From the NCBI GenBank assembly GCA_029817715.1, contig JARUPY010000474.1:7750001-7814000 (forward strand): a stretch of DNA of 64,000 nucleotides, written 5' to 3'. Below the pieces are notes generated by a model. The model was not told where the DNA came from. It ran no database searches and saw only the letters and a program-made list of their open reading frames with translations. This stretch comes from Melastoma dodecandrum. Lineage: Eukaryota; Streptophyta; Magnoliopsida; Myrtales; Melastomataceae. Made by a program: the position numbers and the translations under genes. Shown here one piece after another: positions 33,991-47,275 of this stretch (position 1 is the first letter of the stretch; every line of letters starts with the position of its first letter).

Positions 33991-35100
33991 AACACCTTTT
34001 GCTATAACCTTCGGAGGTATTTACATTCTTCAAACATTTTCACCACAAATTTTCATGAACAAAAAATGATATTTCGTGTAATGTCCTCTCTATCGCGAGT
34101 AAAAGAAAAAAAAATGTTGCAATTACAAATGAAATATAATCTCATAAAATTACTCGATTGTGTTTTAGCTGTAATTGATATTTCGTGTCATTGCACGCCC
34201 AAAAATGTCTCTAGCTCCCTTGAATTTCTCGATTTGTTCATAGCTCTTCCGCGCTACATCTAGATATATCATTTCAATGATGGTAATCAAGTCTTTTTCT
34301 TCATACATCAGCGTCGGAACGAAGGAACATGAAAATAAAATTGTAAAATTATACTAATTAATGCCCATTGTTCATATTGACTATGTAACCTTTCTTCAAA
34401 AGCCTTGAATTACTGTTTCAAAAACTTGAGTACAAAACTTCAACTTTTAGTCCATTTAGATGACTTTTTCATTATAATGACATCGCCCATTATTTATTTG
34501 CTACAATATCTACACTCTGGCTTATACTTTCATCCCACGCAATATCAACTTTCTTTCCGTTCATTTTGGAGCACATTAACTTTTTTTCAACACATTATAA
34601 TCCAAAAAATAATTATTAATCCATGAGAAAGAAAGCTAACCTCAGAATAATTATTATTAATATACTTTTCCTTTTATTAGTTCTTCTCTCATATAAATAT
34701 TGCATTTTTATCATATATTTCAATAAATATCGTTCGATAGTTAATATTTCGAATAGTTGGAATTTGTAAATATCGTACGAATTAAATATGATAACATCGA
34801 GTATCACGATATTGAGAATGCTTTTACTTAATTAAACATGAAATTTAAGTAATTGAAAAATTATCAATTTCACGTGCAAACAATCTTACCTAACTGTATT
34901 GGACAACCACGGCGTTTCTTAATTCTTAACTGGCTAATTTAGTTAACAATAGTTAAATGAATACTAATAAGGAAAAAAATACACATTTTGTTGTATTAAG
35001 TAAAACTCCTTATCACATCCCCGCGGTTACTTGATAAGATAACAATACCTGAAAATTAAGGGATTCATGTATGAGGAAATAGGAATCTATTAACCAAAAG
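33991..35100. other. AT-rich intergenic stretch
   Basis: No gene or element recognised; open frames are short and of AT-rich composition. Confidence 0.5.
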
Positions 35101-35138
35101 TAATACTATACCCAAAACACAATGAAACCCCTCCTCCT

Positions 35139-38100
35139 TCATCCAGACTGCCCAAAATACTTGCCTGCAACGGTGACCAGGATATTGAGCATCACCACCT
35201 CATCGTCCATCTCGGCCTTCTCCGCTCTCAAGCTCGCGCACTTCCTCAGCAGGCTCCGAAGGGCTGCACATGTATCGGCATCCAAGGGCGTGTCCACGAC
35301 CGCGCACAGAGCGAACAGCCACAAGCACTCGTTCCGGGAAAGCGAGGTCGTCGCCTCTGCCGCCTTCTTTATCCGCTTCCTCAGCATTGAGCCTCGGGCA
35401 ACAGAGTCCATCCTATGGATCACGGAAAGTCTGGGGGGCGTCTCATGACTGCTCTCAGAGGAAGCAGATTCTTTAACAGGGGGCGACGGGCTATTGCCCA
35501 CATTGTCAGGGCATGCCTGCTCATATTTGAGCTCCCCAGACTTGGAGGCATCAGGATCTGAACTGGAAATTAAGCATTGCAGATTGTTGGAAATCTGTTG
35601 GGAATCGCTCTCTATACGTGAAAGAGCCTAAATACAATCACAAAAATGTGGTTAGATTAAGAACCGTCGACTCATTAAGAAACCATCAGTGTGATCTAAA
35701 AGCAAGCGCAGTACTAAGTTAGACTGATGTACACACCAGCCGTAACTTTGAGAAATCTGCTAGAAATGCATCCTCCCATTGCTTCAGAGGCAGTAGATGT
35801 GCTGGAGAATCCGGGATTTCAGGTATCTCTGGCATGTATACGCTTTGTACTTTATTCAATCTCATGTTATCAAGTTTGGCTACCTTCACATCTGGGATAT
35901 GCGCTGCTTCCCATCTGGCAAAAAAACAAGATTAACCTTCACAAAAATGATGAATGTAGCCAGGGGTGAAAATTGTGAGGAAGAAAAGGATGAAAATTTC
36001 TCAATGATAATGTCAATAAACTATATGCTACTGACTGAATGGTGGCTTTCTATCTACTTCATTCAATTGTGCATCCTACTTTGATTCGTCGACCCTCTAT
36101 GCAAGTCAGCTTATCTCCATGCAGCAACGGGAGGGAAGGTTGGACTTTCAATGGTGAATCCCCCTCAGAATTTTCTAATTCTTTTACAACACCGAGGCCT
36201 TTCCAGCTATCAGACAGACCGGAATGAGCTATCCCAGTAGTTTCTTTTTAACATGCATACATATAAAAACAATAAAAAATTGCAGAAGAAAAAGAATGAA
36301 AATCATAATGAAACAACAAAGAAATAAAAAAGCCCAATTGTTGTGTTAACATCCCAGCCCAAAGAAAGAGCTATTAATATTATTATTATTATATTGAGAA
36401 AAGAATGCATGCAAGAGACTAGCAATTAGATTAAAAAAGATTGCAAATTAAGTAAAAAGACCAGAAAAACTAGATTACCTGACTCGCCTTAGATACTCCA
36501 GGCCATCTTCTGGAGGTCCAGCATCAAAATTGGGTTCACCCTCTACAAAGAAGGCAGGTCTTTGGATACTAGCGTAGTATTCATCATCATCCTCGGAATC
36601 CACACAACTTTCTACTATTTCCAAATCTGGATCGCCTTCGTTTAACATAACCGTGTCTAGAATACGAGAAGGATCTGAAAGACCCACCACCTTATTCATG
36701 TTCAGACCCATGTTTCCCAATTCTATATTCAGTTGCTTGGGATTAACTTCACCTGAAAGTGATCCTTGAGTTGACAACGTCATCAAGCATTGTAGGAATA
36801 ATGGTGGAACAAAAATTAATTATAAATAAATTGCAGTACATCATCATAAATAATAAATAGAAACAAACACAAAAAAGTGCATGGGATGACAGGCAAGGCA
36901 TCTTGAAGAAACAATAAGATCAGTTTCACTAACAAGGACATCAAAATGTGTTCTTTGCATTTTAGAGGATGTTTGAAGAACTTTTATCCAAAAACATGAG
37001 GTACTCCTAAATTCCATATGTACAAAAGAATTGTAAAGTGTTCAAAATGAAACGTCTCTCATTCTACCCCACATGACAATCAAGGGACATTTGACCAATT
37101 CAAAGTATAGAAAGTCTTTATGATATTGGGGTAAGAAAGACAGTCAAGTGATTCTCTCGTCCACTTCCATCCATTGCACCTGTTAAGATAGCAAAAGCTT
37201 GAACTATCAAACTGACCGAAAGTCTAGCACAACAAGCTAAAGAAACGGCGTGAAAGGGCATCCCATTTTGGTTTTCTTCTTTTAGTCTATGAAAGGAGAA
37301 CGTGTACGAAAATTGTTTCCAGAAGAAAGACGAGTTCAAATAGGAAAAGCAGAGCATAATGCAACCTCTCATTTTGCCTAAAGCGACATACAATGAGCAT
37401 TCTATATCCCACTTCAAATAGTCGACTGCTGGAAGTAGAATAACGAGGAAAGAACTTGAAGCTAAGATAGTTTGAACGGTCAATGAATATCATATTGTCA
37501 GATTATACACGCTTCAAACTGATAATACTGACTATGTCAATCCTAGCAATTCACAACAGCATAGCTTACATTCATCAGATGAAAAATATTCTTGGCATCT
37601 AAGCACATGGAATAAAAAAGAGAAATCAATTGTGCATGTTCTAAAAGCTATATGTAAATGGTTTTTGATCAGCTGAAAATGGATGTCAGCATGAAGAAAA
37701 TGTGAATTCACGCGGAAAAGAAGCGTGAGACTTCCACAGCACTATAACTACAAGCAAAACAGTTACATTTCACGGGCACCAAATGAAATCAGTTGACTTA
37801 ATGTTTGAGCCTCACAAAATGAACAAAAAAAAATTACAAACAGCAAGCATTAGAAGGCCACAGGCATCAGGATGAAGTGTAACAACTCCGCTCAACAATC
37901 GAAGATCGGTAACACGTGTAAGAAAACAGATGGTGCTCACCGAGAATTCCAGGACCTCGTTCTCTCCTGAGGGACTGTTGCATACAATCAACACCTGGGC
38001 CAGGTTGAGGTCGAACAGACAGGAGGCTAGCATACTCTTTGGCCACTCGCCCGAGACCATCGTAAACCTGCGTCCATAACCTCTGCTGTTTCTCGACATT

Positions 38101-39267
38101 AACATACCTCAAGGCTTCCAACTGCCCCCTTTTGTACATTAGTTTGCAACCAGCCTGAGCATTCTGGAAAAGTGCATCCTGCCCTGAACACCACTGCTGA
38201 TCGTCTGCATTAACATACCTCAAGGCCTGCTCCACCATCGAGTACATTAGTTTTTGGCCAGCCCGACTATCCTCAAAACGCACATTCACATCTTCCTGTT
38301 TCCTGAGAATCTCCTCATTCCTATGCAAGCTCTTCGCCTTTCTCCGTGCCCTGCGTGCCTTCTTCCCATCTGTCTTTTCTTCCTTCGGATTCTCGAGACC
38401 AGATGGTATCTCATTCTCCATCTGAACCATGCTACGAACCTCACAAATCGGGACTTGTTCAACTACAGCAGTATCATCAATCACCTCAATCTTCAACGAG
38501 CTCCTGAGATCAACCCCATAATTTCTGCACACACCACCTTCCATCTTCCCAGAATTATCAGCACACAACTTCCTCACAACTTGCTTCGGCCCATCCATGT
38601 CGCATAACTTGTCAAGGACTGACGGCCCCTCAAAAACATTCTCATTCCCCAAGGCCTGCGCACTGTTGACTTCACCAAACATGCACCCATGTTCAAGATC
38701 GCTGAGCAGCTGCTTCTTCTTCAACTCCAAGAGGGAAATCTCATTCTCCTGTCGGCTTCCTACATCATCCTCCACAAATCCTTCCTCAAGATCACCAAGC
38801 ACCGGCATCTCCTTCATTTCCGACAGCAAAACCTCATCCGATCCCCTCGCGACTCCCCTCCCATTTGCGCCACCGAACCCATCAAGATCCCCCATCTCGG
38901 CGGGAACACCTCCGACACCCCCCGAAATCATTCCACCTCCTCCTACGACATCGCCCGCAGGCAAAACATTCCAGAGATCGCAGGAAAAGTCCCCGTCCTT
39001 CATTTCCAACAGAGAAACGTCAGCCCCTCCACAAGTCTCGGCCATCGGGCCCTCGACCGCATCCACGGGAAGAATCAAACAGCCAGAAGAACCGCGACCC
39101 ATTTCCTCTGGTGGGACAGAACCTCCAAAACTCGGACTTTCCAGCGGATCAACAAAGGTTTGGACAGTGGCGTGGGGAGCCACAGGAAGAGAGGAGATGA
39201 GTTCGTCGTGGGTGGAAGGGTAGGACGTCGGAAGTTCATCGGAGTCAGGTGAAGGGGAAATCATCAT
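35139..39267 (-). CDS. GEMIN2: GEMIN2/SIP1-like snRNP assembly factor, four exons
   Basis: Exons in transcript order are 39267-37941, 36752-36479, 35914-35737 and 35627-35139, giving 2268 nt, about 755 aa, in frame throughout. Exon 2 could instead begin at 36764 (second AG acceptor 12 nt upstream), adding four codons. Family hallmarks are visible: a basic 'KKARRARRKAKS' before the 'EALRYVN--KQQRLW-QVYDGLG' helix in exon 1; 'FVEGEPNFDAGPPEDGLEYL' in exon 2; 'WEAAHIPDVKVAK' and 'PLKQWEDAFLADFSKLRL' in exon 3; and 'LWLFALCAVVDTPLDADTC' in exon 4. GEMIN2 binds Sm proteins in the SMN complex during spliceosomal snRNP assembly. The N-terminal 300 or so residues are long, acidic and low-complexity. 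The start is the ATG at 39267; no in-frame upstream ATG was seen. A 111-bp in-frame duplication lies in exon 1 (see findings). Confidence 0.9.
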
Positions 39268-39685
39268 CGTAGCTTTTGCCAAAAAGATGAAACGGATAAT
39301 CGGAACAGGGGGTTTTAGGGTTTTAGGGAAGGTCGGTTCTTGGATTAGAAGGTCAATATAGTAATTTTCGTTTATTTTAATTGAATACGTTCTTCGACAA
39401 TTTTGCTCTCGCCTCCACTCAAAAGAGTTCCGTTTGGATGTACACTCTTAACTGTATTCAGATAGTTGCATCGAACTCCATTCGAGTAGTGTATATGACT
39501 TTAATGAATAAACGATGAGCACGAATTCAGAAAATAAAAAGAAACGAGAGAAAATTCTCAGAAACTACACCTCAATTTTCCATTTTTTCCATATTTTTCA
39601 TAACGAAAGGGATTACAAGATAATTCCCCATTATATCTAAGGGAATCTTCCACACCCTTAACCAACCTATACACACACCGGGCTA

Positions 39686-41342
39686 GGCTAAAGCTACTTT
39701 GCCGTTTACTAAATTTTATTAAATGGTATTTTTTATTAATACATTTTTACTAACAACATTTAGTAATAATATTAGTAATTTACTAAACACTGTCGGATTT
39801 AGTAAAAAATTTAGTAAAGGCCCAACGGACTTAGTAAAACGTGAGAGTGATCCATATTAATGGGCTTAGTAAATTTTACTATACGGTTTACAAAAAATTT
39901 TGGCAAATTACAATATTGTACTATATTGTACTAAAAATGTTTAATTACAATATAGTACTAAAAAATATTAATAATTTACAATTATGCATTATACGATTCA
40001 CTGTAACAATTTCTTATTTAGTAAATTACTAAGTTTTTACTAAAGTATTACAATGCATCGTATGGAACAAAATTGTAAATTAATAATATTTCTTAGTACT
40101 GTATTGTAATTTATGAAAACATCTTTAGTACACTATAGTACAATATTGTAATTTGCTAAAATTTTTAGTAAATAGTATAGTAAAATTTACTAAGCCCATT
40201 ACTGTGGATTACTCTTATGTTTTACTAAGCTTAGGCTTTTTTCTACAGTTTTACTAATCCAATACTATTTAGTAAATTACTAGGTTTTTACTAAATTATG
40301 CTAGTAATTCGTATAGTATAGAATTGTAAATTACTAATATATCTTAGTAATGTATTGTAATTTATTAAACAAAATTTTAGTACAATATAGTACAGTATTG
40401 TAATTTACTAAAATTTTTAGTAAATCGTATTGTAAAGATTACTAAGCCTGTTACCGTGCATTTCTCTCTAGTTTTACAAAGCCAGTTGGGCTTTATACTA
40501 AATTTTTTACTAAGCACGACGTTGTTTAGTAAATTATTAAATTTTTACTAAATTGTTACAATGCATCGTACAATACCGAATTGTAATTTACTAAAATTTT
40601 TAGAACAATATTGTAATTTACTAAATTTTTTAGTAAATTGTATAGTAAAATTTACTAAGCCTATTATTGTGCATCACTCTCACGTTTTACTAAGCCGTTG
40701 GGCTTTTTACTAAGATTTTACTAAGTCCGACACTGTTTAATAAATTACTAATATTATTACTAAAGGTTGTTAATAAAATGTATTAACAAAAAGTAGTGTT
40801 TAGTAAAATTTTACTAAAAAACGTGGCAATTTAGTAAATCGCAATTAAAGTTAGGCAAAATATCGGATTTTGGCCTCAATTATCGGGCTATTTTCATCTG
40901 CGGCCACAACTTTATTTTTTTTTATTTATGGCCATAACTATGACATTGATTTATTTTGTGGCCGCGTCGTAACGCCGTTACCTACGTGGACTAACGGCTG
41001 AACTCGTGGCAACAAACGTGGCCATCCTGTCTTTTAGAAAAAAGACAAAATATAGGATTTTGGCCCCAATTATCGGGCTATTTTCATCTGCGACCCCAAC
41101 TTTATGGCCATAACTATGACTTTATTTTAAAATTGCCACGCAGGATGGCCACGTTCGCACACTCCTTCAGCCGTTAGTCCACGTAGGCAACGACGTTACG
41201 ACGCGGCCACAAAATAAAACGAAGTCATAGTTATGGCCACAAATAAAAAAAAACAAAGTTGTGGACACATATGAAAATGTGCCTATAATTGGGGCCAAAT
41301 TCCGATATTTTGCCTTAAAGTTACTTGCAATTAGCTTTAGCC
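39686..41342. mobile_element. Foldback-type element built of TTTAGTAAA modules
   Basis: The outer ends are exact inverted copies of GGCTAAAGCTA (39686-39696 and 41332-41342). Inside, a left arm at about 39700-39905 is the reverse complement, with modest divergence, of the right arm at about 40640-40820, including the shared stretch AAAACGTGAGAGTGAT. Modules like the right arm are repeated in tandem about three times (landmarks TTTACTAAGCC at about 40185, 40437 and 40650). No ORF is present. The right arm is interrupted by the MITE at 40854-41314. A clear target duplication for the outer element was not found. Class is undecided. Confidence 0.7.
40854..41314. mobile_element. MULE-like MITE with perfect 9-bp target duplication
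   Basis: It starts GGCAAAATATCGGATTTTGG and ends with the reverse complement (...CCGATATTTTGCC), with inverted repeats of about 180 bp each. It is flanked by identical TTAAAGTTA at 40845-40853 and 41315-41323. The 9-bp duplication and long inverted repeats point to the Mutator-like superfamily. A third partial copy of the terminal 80 bp, in the orientation of the left end, lies at about 41043-41125. No coding capacity, so it depended on an outside transposase. Confidence 0.88.
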
Positions 41343-43680
41343 CCACCTCCCGAGAGACGCCACCCCCCCCCAACAACCCAGGTTGTTATGTACTTTTTTG
41401 TTGTTGTCTGCTAACCAACTAACTTCCCCCCTTACTTATCATTGGCCCCGGGCCTCACATAGAATTAAGATAATGTAAGCCCTCTTCACGATTAACTTCC
41501 TTCGATGGTCCAACAGCTCGAACCCCAACTTCCTGCTTTTTAGTCTTCAGCTTCGCTCCTTTCTCCGTTTCCCTTGCTTCTTCATTCTTCTCAAATTAGC
41601 CTTGCATTAATAAATTTTCCAACAGAAGTGGCATGGGAAGCGCTATCGCCTCACGCACTAGCGATGCTAGATACTAAAATCCAGCCTTTTTTTAGTAAAA
41701 TAGTACTAAGCATTATCATTCCTTAGTAAATCACTTCCAAAAGTGTGATAAAGAGTCATTGGGCTTAGTAAAACTTAGTACCAATTTACCAACTTCTAGC
41801 CCGAACACCACAAAGTTGCTCGAAGCTGCTAGTTAGGCTACCGACAAAAGATCCTTTTTTATTCTTAACGACATCCTATATTTACATCTTATTAGAATTG
41901 TCATCACATTCTTTGATAGTCAACTGATTGGCAGTCTTGAGTTAATGTCTTCTGTTTTTTACCAACTCCTACAACTTCTTTTAGTATCTTGTCATGTGGT
42001 TGGAGCAGTCAAAGTTGAAAATTCATTATATAATCTATCTCATTATTGTATATAAAAATGAGAGCATGATCATGCAATAACAACAGTCCTTCTAACACAA
42101 CAAGAAATGCTTTTAGATTTCACACATTCCTTTTACATTCCTACAACTTGACTGCCTTATGTTGAAACATTCATTTCCACGTTTTTTTCTTTGAAAAACA
42201 CTCTCGCGTAATACCATTTTTATCTCAGTTGAAACATCCTCCGTCTTGCTGTTGGCTTGGGTGGTTTCTTTTGCTGTTGCCATCGAATGTGCTACTGGAC
42301 CATTTCGACCACCCCATGTGATTCGTTTCCCAGAACGTTAGCCCCTTATAACTTATTCCCTCTTACGATAAGGTATTTCTTCTTCAATTTTTACAGAAAC
42401 GTCTATTAAGTTCTTCGCTATATATCGTAATAACCCATCAATTTTTCTTAGCATTCTTCTTAGTATTCTAAGGGCAACGTGTCCATCCCACTGATTATAA
42501 AAACCCTCTATATTATGGCCTTATCCAATAATAAGTATAATCTTCAATCCATCATGATTAATCATCATCTTCAAAGTATCGCGACTGATAGACTTTGTTT
42601 TAGTAAAATAAACTTATTAATGTCTTTTTATCTTGTGTAACAACCGATAAATGACTCTCTAGCTATTGGAACTTCATATTATTTTTTCATAAACTTAGTT
42701 GCTAATATATTACAAGCATCCATCGATGTAAAATATAACTTATATGTTCAAGTATCTCCTTTCATGTTAATTCATCATTTCCTACACAACGCATCTTCCA
42801 AATGCTATAATTCTAGTAGGCTTTCAACTTCCCCATGCTATTAAATAAAGTCATTCTGAACCCAGATTCTGATAACCTAGCAAGATCCCCAAACATTTGC
42901 CTGTTTTAACCCTATATTGCGATTTCTTGGACAAAACTGAACCCAATCGACCCACTTTATGCCAACTGTTAAATCCATAAGTACTAATGCTTAACTTAAT
43001 TTAATCATCGAGTATTGAACTCCTGGCATTGAGATTGCTAAAAAACTTCAAAACGGAGAAAGAGGAGACATGAGAACAAGAGGCTTTTCAAAATGGCCTT
43101 TCTATTTATTTCAAAGGCTAGAAACCCACATTTATAATTGGAGATTCCCATCACAATGTGTCCAAATTATTGTTACGTCTTTTATTTTACTCTTATTTTA
43201 ACATACGTCTCAAATGCAATTTAACCACATTATTTAACCACATAAAATACATTCACAAATTCAACCAATGTCAAATTATAATCACAATTGCAGTTTTCAT
43301 TAATTAAGCTACCTGTTAAAAATAAGAAAACATGCTACTGGTAACAATTTTTGTAAGGAAAACACACTTTTAATGAAAACGATTTCTTTCATCAAACAAA
43401 TAATTATGCTCATGAATCGAGAGATATGACTACGAAAGTTTTTTTCTCAAGTCACAAATAACTCGCGTATTATATTAGTGTTATGTCCAATTTTTTTTTT
43501 TGTAATTTGAAAATGATGTTGGAAATAATGTTAAAAACTGTCGTAATGAGGCAACAAGTTGTCGTATGAAAAAAATACGGAGTTATAATTTCTAGTTACA
43601 AGAGTACACATGAATCCCCATTTTCTAACTTTGCACGACCTTTGAAATGAACATGGTCTAATGATATTACAAATATGTTG
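41343..43680. other. No gene recognised; AT-rich
   Basis: A short patch at about 41675-41810 again contains TTAGTAAA words, perhaps a fragment of the neighbouring foldback family. The rest holds only short frames and nothing I recognise. Confidence 0.4.
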
Positions 43681-44170
43681 GAGCTTAAAGAAGTATATTG
43701 ATAAAGATGTCAAGATTTTGACATATGAAATGAAGATCTTCTGATGCTATGCATATATGTGGTGGAGTTTAGCAAAGTATATTGATAAAGATGTCGTGAC
43801 TTTATGGGCTTCTCCTGGGTGATGGCTAAAATCCCGGACACAGGACTCCCGTGAATCTCGACATGTCAACGCCGACATTCGTCTACTGTCAGGACATGTC
43901 GATGAACTGTTTAGAGATGTGTTTGCCATTTTGGACATGTCGTTTTACTATTCAGAAATATGCGCCTTCTTCCCTACTTGTCCGTTCACTGTTTCCACAT
44001 GTGCTTTTATGCTTTGTACATGTCATTTCGCTGTTCATATCTGTGCTTACATTATCCGCATATGTCGTTTCACTGTTAAGCTATGTGCATCTACTATTTA
44101 AACATGTCGTTTACTATTAAGTTATGTGCATCTACTATTCAAACATGTCGTTTTGATTGTTCTTACATGT
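43681..44170. repeat. Degenerate CATGTCG minisatellite
   Basis: From about 43860 to 44170 the words ACATGTCG, ACATGTGC and CATATGTCG followed by 'TTT-ACT-TT' recur about every 35-50 bases. Just upstream an 84-bp-spaced pair shares AAGTATATTGATAAAGATGTC (43692 and 43776, in nearly exact copies). Confidence 0.55.
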
Positions 44171-45366
44171 AACCACAATGTACATATATTTCTTAAATGG
44201 CTCAGATTTTAAGCAGGCATTCAATTTGTGGTTCATGGGGAAGCGTAAGGGTCAGTTTTACAAGTTAGTTCTGAATTCCAACCTGTCGGCATTGTAAAGC
44301 CGCAGTCGCACATTCTGCTCATGGAGTGTTGTTCACGCTACTTCCTCGGAGTGTTGTTCTCCAATATCAGTGAAACGTTTGTTCTCTGTCCTTACGAGAA
44401 TGACGTTGTACATGTTTCCCAGGGCTACATTTTCTTTAGGGTTTATCCAGAGGTTCGTTTGATTAACGTTATACATTTTGTATTCGGCTTCCTTCCTAAG
44501 GCTACATTTATAGTACAACTTGCGAATAATGTCCAAGTAGTAATGTTGTTCGAACATCTCATCGTCGACCCTAAGTGGCAGTGTTGGTGGTTGTAGAAGC
44601 AGGGGACTGTATTCGTTAACTTTTTCGTATACACGTCGACTTAATCTCCCCCTTATTTCGTTGGAGCGTGAGCAGTAAGTGGTGGGCCGCATAATTTCGG
44701 AGTGTCGACTCCAAGCGAATGTTTACAACAAATGGGCCTCTACAGTGATGATGCTCAGCTTGTAATTTAAATTATTCGCACCACCGCCTTTTTCTTAACC
44801 ATTTCGTTTATGTAGGAATTGTTATTTTACCGAAACAAGTTTTTATCCAAAGAAGTAATTATGGGGGGTGCTTGCGTTAGAAGACAGGCCTACGAATGGT
44901 GGTCCCATCACTTTTCTATTTCATACTTTGTAGGCTTTCACATCACAATGAACTTTATGGTTACTTTCTTTGGAAGTCAAGAAATTTTAATTGACTTCAT
45001 CTTCCGTAGTCACATCACGGTTCTCCGCGGGAAATCTTCCGAGAGATGGAAAAAAAGATATGGTTTTATTGCGGTAAATATTCTTAAGAAAAGATTTTCC
45101 AATTTTACTTTTTCAAGGGAGGTATTTACTGTTCACTGCTTTGGCGGGAAGGCATTTCGGTTTGAAATGCCAATACCCTCTCCAGTAGTATAAAGAGAGA
45201 TGGTTTGTCATATCGTTCAACGTCTTCTCCCATTCTTCCCTCCAACTTGTATTCTAAATTACCCTCATGTCTGCTAGGGATCACCAATTATTGCTCACTT
45301 TAATTTCCTCGTAGAGCCTATATTCTCAACCTTAAATCCCTCGTTAGTTAGACTAGGTCTAAAACC
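44171..45366. other. Unrecognised, possibly decayed element interior
   Basis: Frames at 44321-44596 (+) and 44819-45193 (+) are protein-like in composition but match nothing I know. The sequence ends at the TTA target site of the PIF/Harbinger element. Confidence 0.3.
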
Positions 45367-46141
45367 TTAGTGACTGTTTGGTTGCAGAAAACTTTTTAGT
45401 TATTTTATTTTTGTGTTTAAGAAAACCCTGAAAAGTTGTTTGGTTTTTAAAAAGAAAAAAATGGAAATGAAAACTGTAAAAATACTTTCTAAATTGCTTT
45501 TAACTTTTGAAAACTAATCTAACCCGTTTTCTATTTTCTCCATCTTAAAAACTAATAAAAATCAATTCAAAATATTTTTCAATTTTTTGTTTCCCGCTAT
45601 ATTTTTGACTTTACCGTCTTCTTGTGTCCTATATATTTGGTTTTCTTCACTTAATCTCTTCTTCCCCACTTTTATCTCCTGGTTGGGCGAACGATTCCTC
45701 TACTTCTCCGGTATCCACTTTCTCCACTTCTATCTACGTGTTGGGCGATTCCTCTGCTTGGTGTAATTTTAGTTAAAATAAGATCATTTAATGGGTAGTT
45801 TACTTTATTGTTATATCTTTAAGTCAATTTAAATTAGATCGACCAATAATTAGCTGTAATAATATTGCATTAAATTTTGATAGAGATTCGACTAAAGTCT
45901 TAGTAAAATTGTTTTAACTAGAAAAATTTAATGGATATTTGTTGGTTATTTTTTTCTTGTTTTAGGTGTTACATTCTTTTGTTTTAGGTGTTAAATTTTT
46001 TCTGTTCAACCGTCGTTGATGTTCTGTTAAAAAAATAGATATGGTTAAACCATTGTTTTATGATGATTAATTTTCAGAATTGGAATATCTCTTATTGATA
46101 TAAATTTGTAATTTGAATTCATTATAGTTTGGAAAAATTAG

Positions 46142-47082
46142 ATGGGTGGACCTGCTGAGAGAATTGATACAAAGGAATGGCCATCCAATGTTACGTCGGC
46201 TTTTCTACATATTCTCCTTGAGAAAGTGAAACAAGTTGGAGAACGTCCTCTTAAGACATCTATATGGCAAGAAATAGATAAAGAATTAAATGAACAAATA
46301 GGTGGAGAATCTTATGGTATAGACTGTTTACGAGGCAAGTACCATCGCCTACACATTATACATCGTGAATTTTCAAGACTACTAAATCATACGGGTGTGG
46401 GTTGGGATCCAATTCATAATACAGTAACAGCACCCGAGGAGGTTTGGCAAGAATTCAAAAAGGTAACAAAAAGTTCTTTATATTGAAATAGGATTTATTT
46501 TTATAATACATATACAAAACAATTTATGCTTGTTATTTTTTAGACAAGTAAAAGCTACGGCGCATTCAGGAAAAAATGATGCGAGAACTATGAGCTCCTG
46601 GGACAAATTTTCGATAAGAAAACCGCGATTAGTCTTATGCAAAAATCGTCAAACCAACAACCTCTTAATTCCGATGAAGAGCGAGAACTAGAGGTACGAT
46701 TTTTACCGAAACTCATGCAAAGTGGAAGATTACCGAAGAGGGTGATATCGAGGTCTTCGAGACTCGGATAAAAGACAATGATGATAACATTGATGTAGGA
46801 AGAAGGCGTAAGAAATGAATGAAGAGTGGAGATGCTGAGTTATACGCATGCATTAATGTGATGACTGAAACCTATCAACTGAGAAATGGAAAGTATAAAG
46901 CTCAAATGAAGAATGACGACCACTATTCCATCGACATGATTATGGAGATCCTTGGTGGGATGACAGAAATTTCTACAGATGCATTCAACAAGGCTTTGCT
47001 CTTTCTTGTGCAAGCTGAATGGCGAAATGTTTTTGCTTTAATGACTGATGAAAGACGTTGTGCATGGCTTAATAGTTTGTAG
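46142..47082 (+). pseudogene. PIF/Harbinger ORF1, Myb/SANT-like DNA-binding protein (pseudogene)
   Basis: The ATG at 46142 opens a 114-codon frame with the Myb/SANT-like domain seen in PIF ORF1 proteins ('WPSNVTSAFLHILLEKVKQ', 'IWQEIDKELNE', 'LRGKYHRLH', 'GVGWDPIHNTVTAPEEVW'). A GT-AG intron at about 46462-46543 joins it to 'SYGAFRKK', after which TGA replaces the usual glycine codon (46577-46579). A C-terminal part is open at 46819-47082 ('YSIDMIMEILGGMTEIS'). This protein normally aids the transposase in DNA binding and nuclear import. Confidence 0.75.
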
Positions 47083-47275
47083 GATTTTATGTGTGTGTTG
47101 TTGGTTTGTTTTTGCCTCCACTAGCTCCACGTGATATTTTGGTATTTCTGCATGAAACATGACATGTTTTATCACAGCACTGTTGTATATGTGTACGCAG
47201 TAAATCAATTAATGCTAAACTTGCTTTTCTACTCTTATTGCTTATTTAATTAGATATTGATTCACTTTGCACAGG

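Noticed and set aside
37118..37483. 121-codon minus-strand ORF within GEMIN2 intron 1
   Set aside because: The flanking exons join in frame without it, and it has no similarity to the family.
38597..39223. 208-codon plus-strand ORF and neighbours
   Set aside because: They are antisense shadows of GEMIN2 exon 1.
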